In this document: piece after piece, positions 61,152 through 64,000 of the stretch
Numbering within the stretch: the stretch's first letter is position 1
How the letters are laid out: every line of letters starts with the position of its first letter
Origin: JAKJEP01 sp964580995
Lineage (GTDB): Bacteria > Planctomycetota > Phycisphaerae > Sedimentisphaerales > SM23-30
NCBI GenBank assembly: GCA_964580995.1
Contig: CAZOMV010000011.1
Span: forward strand, 9,055-73,054
Reading direction: 5' to 3'
DNA: 64,000 nucleotides
Position numbers and translations under genes: made by a program
Notes under the pieces: generated by a model
Database searches by the model: none
Told to the model about the DNA's origin: nothing
What the model saw: only the letters and a program-made list of their open reading frames with translations

Positions 61152-63299
61152 TTATATCAACGCCAGATCCAGCAGCCGCCCCGGCACATTCACCGCCGCC
61201 ACCCGGACTTTGATTTCCTGCCCGATATGATACGGACAGCTATCGATGAATTTCCCGCCCCGCTCCTGACGTTTGCCCGTCTGTTTTTTCCCTTTGCGGT
61301 TTTGGGCAAACCGCTGGATATCTTCCGACCGGATCAAACCTTCAATCAGAAACTTTTCGCACTGCACAAACATCCCGAAATTCGTCACCGAAACCACCAC
61401 CGCCAGCATATCTTCCCCGATCCGCTTCGACAGCATTTGCAAAATCTTCACCGTCCGCAGCTCATCTTCGGCATCTTCGGCCCGCCGTTCGGTCAGGCTG
61501 CAATTGGCGCCGACCTCTTCCAGTTGCTCGAAGTCGGGATAATCCCCCACGGTGGCTTTCGTCAATCGGCCTTCCAGATACCCCTGTAACAGCCGGTGTA
61601 TGGTCAAATCCGGATACCGACGGATTGGGCTGGTGAAATGGCAATAGTGCTCACTCGCCAGCGCGTAATGCCCGATCGGCGTGGGGCTATAGACCGCCCG
61701 CTGCATACTCTTCAGGACCGCCAGGTTGATCAAAAACGACTCCGGCTTGCCCCGCACCGAATTCAGCAGTTGCTGCAAGCCCTTTCGGTTGATATTCTTG
61801 GGAATCATATAACCGCACATCTTCACGATTCGGGCCGTATTGTCGGTTGCCAGCGAATCCGGCTCCGCGTGCACCCGACGCAAAAACGGTACCCGCAACC
61901 CGTCCAAAAGCCGCGCCACCGCCTCATTCGCCTCCAGCATAAACATCTCGATCATCACATGCGGAAACGAATCGCTCTCCGGCTGCGCATCCACCACGTG
62001 CCCTTTCGCGTCGTAAATCAATTCCGCCTTCGGCATCTGCAGCCGCAGCATCCCCGCCTCCTCCCGCCGTTTCTGCAGCCGTTGTGCCAGCTTCTCCATC
62101 CTGGCCAGCAACTGCACGATTTTATCATCGAATCCCTGCGTTTTTCCCGCCAGGATCAGCTCTGCATCCTCATACGTCAGCCGTTTCGTCGAACGCATCA
62201 CGCTGTTGGCAAACCGCGTGGACCGCACCTCCCCACGGTCGTCCAGCCCGATATAAGCACTTTTTACAAACCGGTCCTGCCCCTCCTGCAGCGAACAAAT
62301 CCCATTGCTTAGCAACTCCGGCAGCATCGGGATCACATGCTGCGGCAGATACACACTGTTGCCGCGCCGCCCGGCCTCCTCGTCCAGGTGCCCGCCTTCC
62401 GGGATAAAATGGCTGACATCGGCGATATGCACCCCCAGCTCCCAGCTTCCGCCTTTCGTATGCGTGACGCTGATCGCGTCGTCGAAATCTTTGGCGTCTT
62501 TCGGGTCGATGGTAATGATAATCTGGTCGCGAATATCTTCCCGTTTGCTTGTTTTGTGGCTCTGGCGCGATTGAAATTGACCGATAGCCTGCCGCGTCTC
62601 CGCCAGCGCGCTGCGGCTGAATTTCTCCTCCAGCCCAAACCGCCGGATTACTCCCTTCAATTCCGCCGCCGAGGTCCCGCTCTTCCCCAGCTTCTCGATA
62701 ATGACCCCGTGGGCAAATTGATCTTCCGTCGGATACCCCAGGATCTCGACCAGCACCTTATCACCCACCTGGGCGTCTTTGGCACTGGGATCGTCCACCG
62801 CAATCAAATCCGTAATCGTCTTCCCGTCCGGCTGAATAAACCATTGCTGATCCCGCCGCAGCACGGTCCCCACAAACTGCGTCTCGTGCCGCTGGAGGAT
62901 TTCCACAATCCGGCCCGTTAATCGTGATCCTTTTTCACCCCGCTCTCGCCGGGTGACCTGGGCTACCACCTTATCCCCGCCGACCGCGTCCAGGCTCTCC
63001 CCCCGCGGAATGAACAAATCCCCCTGCGCCGTGGCACTCTCCGGCCGCACGAATCCGAACCCCCGGCTGGTCGATTGAAACGTACCGGTGATCCGGTTGC
63101 TCATCGGCGGCAGGGCGATGCAGCTTTTCCCGCCCACGACGATTTTCCCATCCCTGCGCAGCTTCTCCAGCGACTCCTTGAACGAGTCATAATCCTCATC
63201 CGTAATATTCAGCGCCCGTGCTAAAGCCCGCTGCTTCATCGGTTTATAATCCGACTTGGCCACCAGACGCATGATCCTGTTTGTAAATCTCTCCGGCAT
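61152..63299 (-). CDS. rnr: Ribonuclease R
   Basis: A processive 3'-to-5' exoribonuclease able to degrade structured RNA. The 715 residues show an N-terminal winged-helix region, cold-shock domains (GFGFVRPESATAQGDLFIPR, VVAQVTRRERGEKGS), the RNB catalytic domain with IDPKDAKDFDDAISV carrying the metal-binding Asp residues, VHIADVSHFI and CHFTSPIRRYPDL, then an S1 domain (AVVVSVTNFGMFVQC) with a basic KGKKQTGKRQ insert. The end VNVPGRLLDLALI is shorter than in E. coli, lacking its long basic tail. The ATG at 63299 lies just after a TATAAT and has no ribosome-binding site; Met10 (63272), preceded by AGGA, is a plausible alternative start. Confidence 0.94.
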   Translation of the reverse strand: MPERFTNRIMRLVAKSDYKPMKQRALARALNITDEDYDSFKESLEKLRRDGKIVVGGKSCIALPPMSNRITGTFQSTSRGFGFVRPESATAQGDLFIPRGESLDAVGGDKVVAQVTRRERGEKGSRLTGRIVEILQRHETQFVGTVLRRDQQWFIQPDGKTITDLIAVDDPSAKDAQVGDKVLVEILGYPTEDQFAHGVIIEKLGKSGTSAAELKGVIRRFGLEEKFSRSALAETRQAIGQFQSRQSHKTSKREDIRDQIIITIDPKDAKDFDDAISVTHTKGGSWELGVHIADVSHFIPEGGHLDEEAGRRGNSVYLPQHVIPMLPELLSNGICSLQEGQDRFVKSAYIGLDDRGEVRSTRFANSVMRSTKRLTYEDAELILAGKTQGFDDKIVQLLARMEKLAQRLQKRREEAGMLRLQMPKAELIYDAKGHVVDAQPESDSFPHVMIEMFMLEANEAVARLLDGLRVPFLRRVHAEPDSLATDNTARIVKMCGYMIPKNINRKGLQQLLNSVRGKPESFLINLAVLKSMQRAVYSPTPIGHYALASEHYCHFTSPIRRYPDLTIHRLLQGYLEGRLTKATVGDYPDFEQLEEVGANCSLTERRAEDAEDELRTVKILQMLSKRIGEDMLAVVVSVTNFGMFVQCEKFLIEGLIRSEDIQRFAQNRKGKKQTGKRQERGGKFIDSCPYHIGQEIKVRVAAVNVPGRLLDLALI

Positions 63300-63307
63300 A
63301 GTAAACC

Positions 63308-63313
63308 ATTATA
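63308..63313 (-). promoter_or_regulatory. -10 box of the rnr promoter
   Basis: A perfect TATAAT on the minus strand ends nine bases before the ATG at 63299, so transcription would begin at or next to that ATG. Either the mRNA is leaderless or translation starts at the internal Met10 at 63272. No good -35 is visible. Confidence 0.4.
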
Positions 63314-63469
63314 TCCAGAGTATAACTCGAATGATACAAAAACTTTACCGTTTTTTTATTTTCCCCGCCACCCCCACCATCCCCTCCTCATCCCCCATCC
63401 CCTCCCATAAATCGTGCCGCCATCCCAGCCGTGCTCTTCCCCACCCGCCCACTGCTCATTCCACGAAAG

Positions 63470-63490
63470 CCCCCAACTTTATGTTGGGGG
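63470..63490. repeat. Palindromic intergenic repeat unit 1
   Basis: CCCCCAAC-tttat-GTTGGGGG, a perfect 8-bp stem in the 612-base region (63300-63911) without a gene, which is otherwise low-complexity and C/T-rich. It resembles REP-type dispersed hairpins. Confidence 0.5.
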
Positions 63491-63583
63491 TTCTAAACCG
63501 ACCGTCACTGTGCCTGCCTCCGACCTGATCGGTGGCAGGAATCCAGTATAAAAATCACCATCGCCGCCGGCGATCCCTCTGTC

Positions 63584-63603
63584 ATTCCCGCGCAGGCGGG
63601 AAT
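63584..63603. repeat. dRS3-like inverted repeat
   Basis: ATTCCCGC-gcag-GCGGGAAT, a perfect 8-bp inverted repeat followed by a TCCA motif. The same sequence class is spread through many bacterial genomes (for example the neisserial dRS3 element ATTCCC-N8-GGGAAT). Confidence 0.6.
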
Positions 63604-63672
63604 CCATCTTCCAAATCTTCCGCTCTCATACCACGTCCCCATATTCCATACCCCCGCCCGTCATTCCGGTAG

Positions 63673-63691
63673 GGTGGGTTCTCAACCCACC
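63673..63691. repeat. Palindromic intergenic repeat unit 3
   Basis: GGTGGGTT-ctc-AACCCACC, a perfect 8-bp stem preceded by CATTCCGGTA, a type of small hairpin repeat common in intergenic DNA of several phyla. Confidence 0.5.
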
Positions 63692-63750
63692 ATCTTCTTT
63701 GCACAACCAGGAATCCAGGATTTCCTCTTTTTATAAAATCATTTTTTAAT

Positions 63751-63907
63751 CAGTGTCATCGGTGAAATCCGTGTTTGCCTTCTACCATCTTCTCTTTTTA
63801 TCCTTTGCTCCCTCCGTTATCTTTTGTAAAATATCTTTTTCCGAATATTCTCCCGTCACCATTAAAATATTCTCTTTCCTCTGTGCCCCTCTGTCCTTCG
63901 TGGTAAA
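63751..63907. repeat. Dispersed low-complexity repeat phrases
   Basis: The stretch contains phrases of a widely dispersed intergenic repeat family. CAGTGTCATCGGTGAAATCC is at 63751-63770. On the minus strand, ACCACGAAGGACAGAGG and a following GGCACAGAGG lie within 63879-63907. Recognition is from memory of similar intergenic text in many genomes, not from a search. Confidence 0.4.
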
Positions 63908-63911
63908 ACTC

Positions 63912-64000
63912 TTATTCTCTTAACCACTCCCCCGCCAATATCGCCAAATCCCCCAAATCCACCCTCCCATCCCCATTAATATCCGCCTCCTCGCACCCCG
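63912..64000 (-). CDS. Secreted protein, C-terminal fragment with dockerin-type tail (truncated by window edge)
   Basis: On the minus strand the frame enters from the window edge and ends with a TAA at 63914-63912. It reads ADINGDGRVDLGDLAILAGE followed by WLRE: a single dockerin-like calcium-binding loop (Asp-x-Asn-x-Asp-x-x-x-Asp) and helix, as in the tail of the protein at 36148-38355. Only 28 residues are in the window; the rest is presumably a secreted enzyme or binding protein. It is too short to appear as a stand-alone open frame. Confidence 0.75.
   Translation of the reverse strand, partial: GCEEADINGDGRVDLGDLAILAGEWLRE

Noticed and set aside
63470..63691. CRISPR array in the hairpin cluster
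   Set aside because: The hairpins differ from each other and spacing is irregular; there is no repeated identical unit and no cas gene.

Overview
The window looks like a chromosomal segment of a polysaccharide-degrading planctomycete, most likely class Phycisphaerae (Sedimentisphaerales-like). This is inferred from three things: single dockerin-like EF-hand tails on secreted proteins (36148-38355 and the fragment at 63912-64000), a PEP-CTERM tail ending in four arginines (35216-35920), and many multidomain glycoside hydrolases. A tungsten-type aldehyde oxidoreductase with its own multi-cluster ferredoxin suggests anaerobic or fermentative life. I saw no rRNA, tRNA, CRISPR array, transposase or prophage gene.

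Layout. 1-6120: end of an unknown Met-rich protein, a GT-C membrane glycosyltransferase, then guaB, a small lipoprotein and guaA (GMP synthesis). 6207-14609: a GH-A-like lipoprotein, then on the minus strand GH2, 4Fe-4S ferredoxin, aldehyde oxidoreductase (ATGA overlap) and GH16. 14883-20368: housekeeping and accessory genes (aminotransferase, UroD-like, EF-P, AmrB, peroxiredoxin, two YeeE/YedE half-transporters). 20534-26968: a compact five-gene minus-strand operon resembling a stripped-down type VII secretion system: two small helical proteins sharing W-x-D-x5-F, a coiled-coil protein, a 1310-residue FtsK/SpoIIIE ATPase with two membrane segments, and an exported metallo-beta-lactamase-fold protein. 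27143-39469: a 1405-residue GH39-like enzyme, a GH2 enzyme, a PEP-CTERM protein, a dockerin-tailed protein and a FadR-type regulator. 39808-43014: carB. 43237-55671: a tandem carbohydrate operon with four GH36-like alpha-galactosidase paralogues and a GH2. 55885-61132: sigma-70 family factor, seven-PAS histidine kinase and NarL-type response regulator. 61152-63299: RNase R, then a repeat-rich intergenic stretch and the tail of another dockerin protein.

How it fits together. GH16 and the 1405-residue enzyme would cut polymer, GH2 (beta-galactosidase/glucuronidase-like) and GH36-like enzymes would trim side chains, and the aldehyde oxidoreductase could oxidise a released aldehyde. The substrate is not determinable from sequence; a galactose-containing polymer is only a guess. 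Candidate operators and promoters lie in front of several GH genes.

Most notable points: (1) the T7SS-like operon, whose promoter is nearly duplicated in front of the neighbouring 1405-residue hydrolase gene; (2) the leader of the sigma-factor gene, where a 9-bp hairpin presents a loop perfectly complementary to the ribosome-binding region abutting the start codon, a candidate pseudoknot switch; (3) two GH2 enzymes carrying an approximately 150-residue insert that looks like a circularly permuted form of the module in the PEP-CTERM and dockerin proteins next door; (4) one GH36 paralogue whose predicted acid/base Asp is Val. All of this was read by eye; no database search was run.
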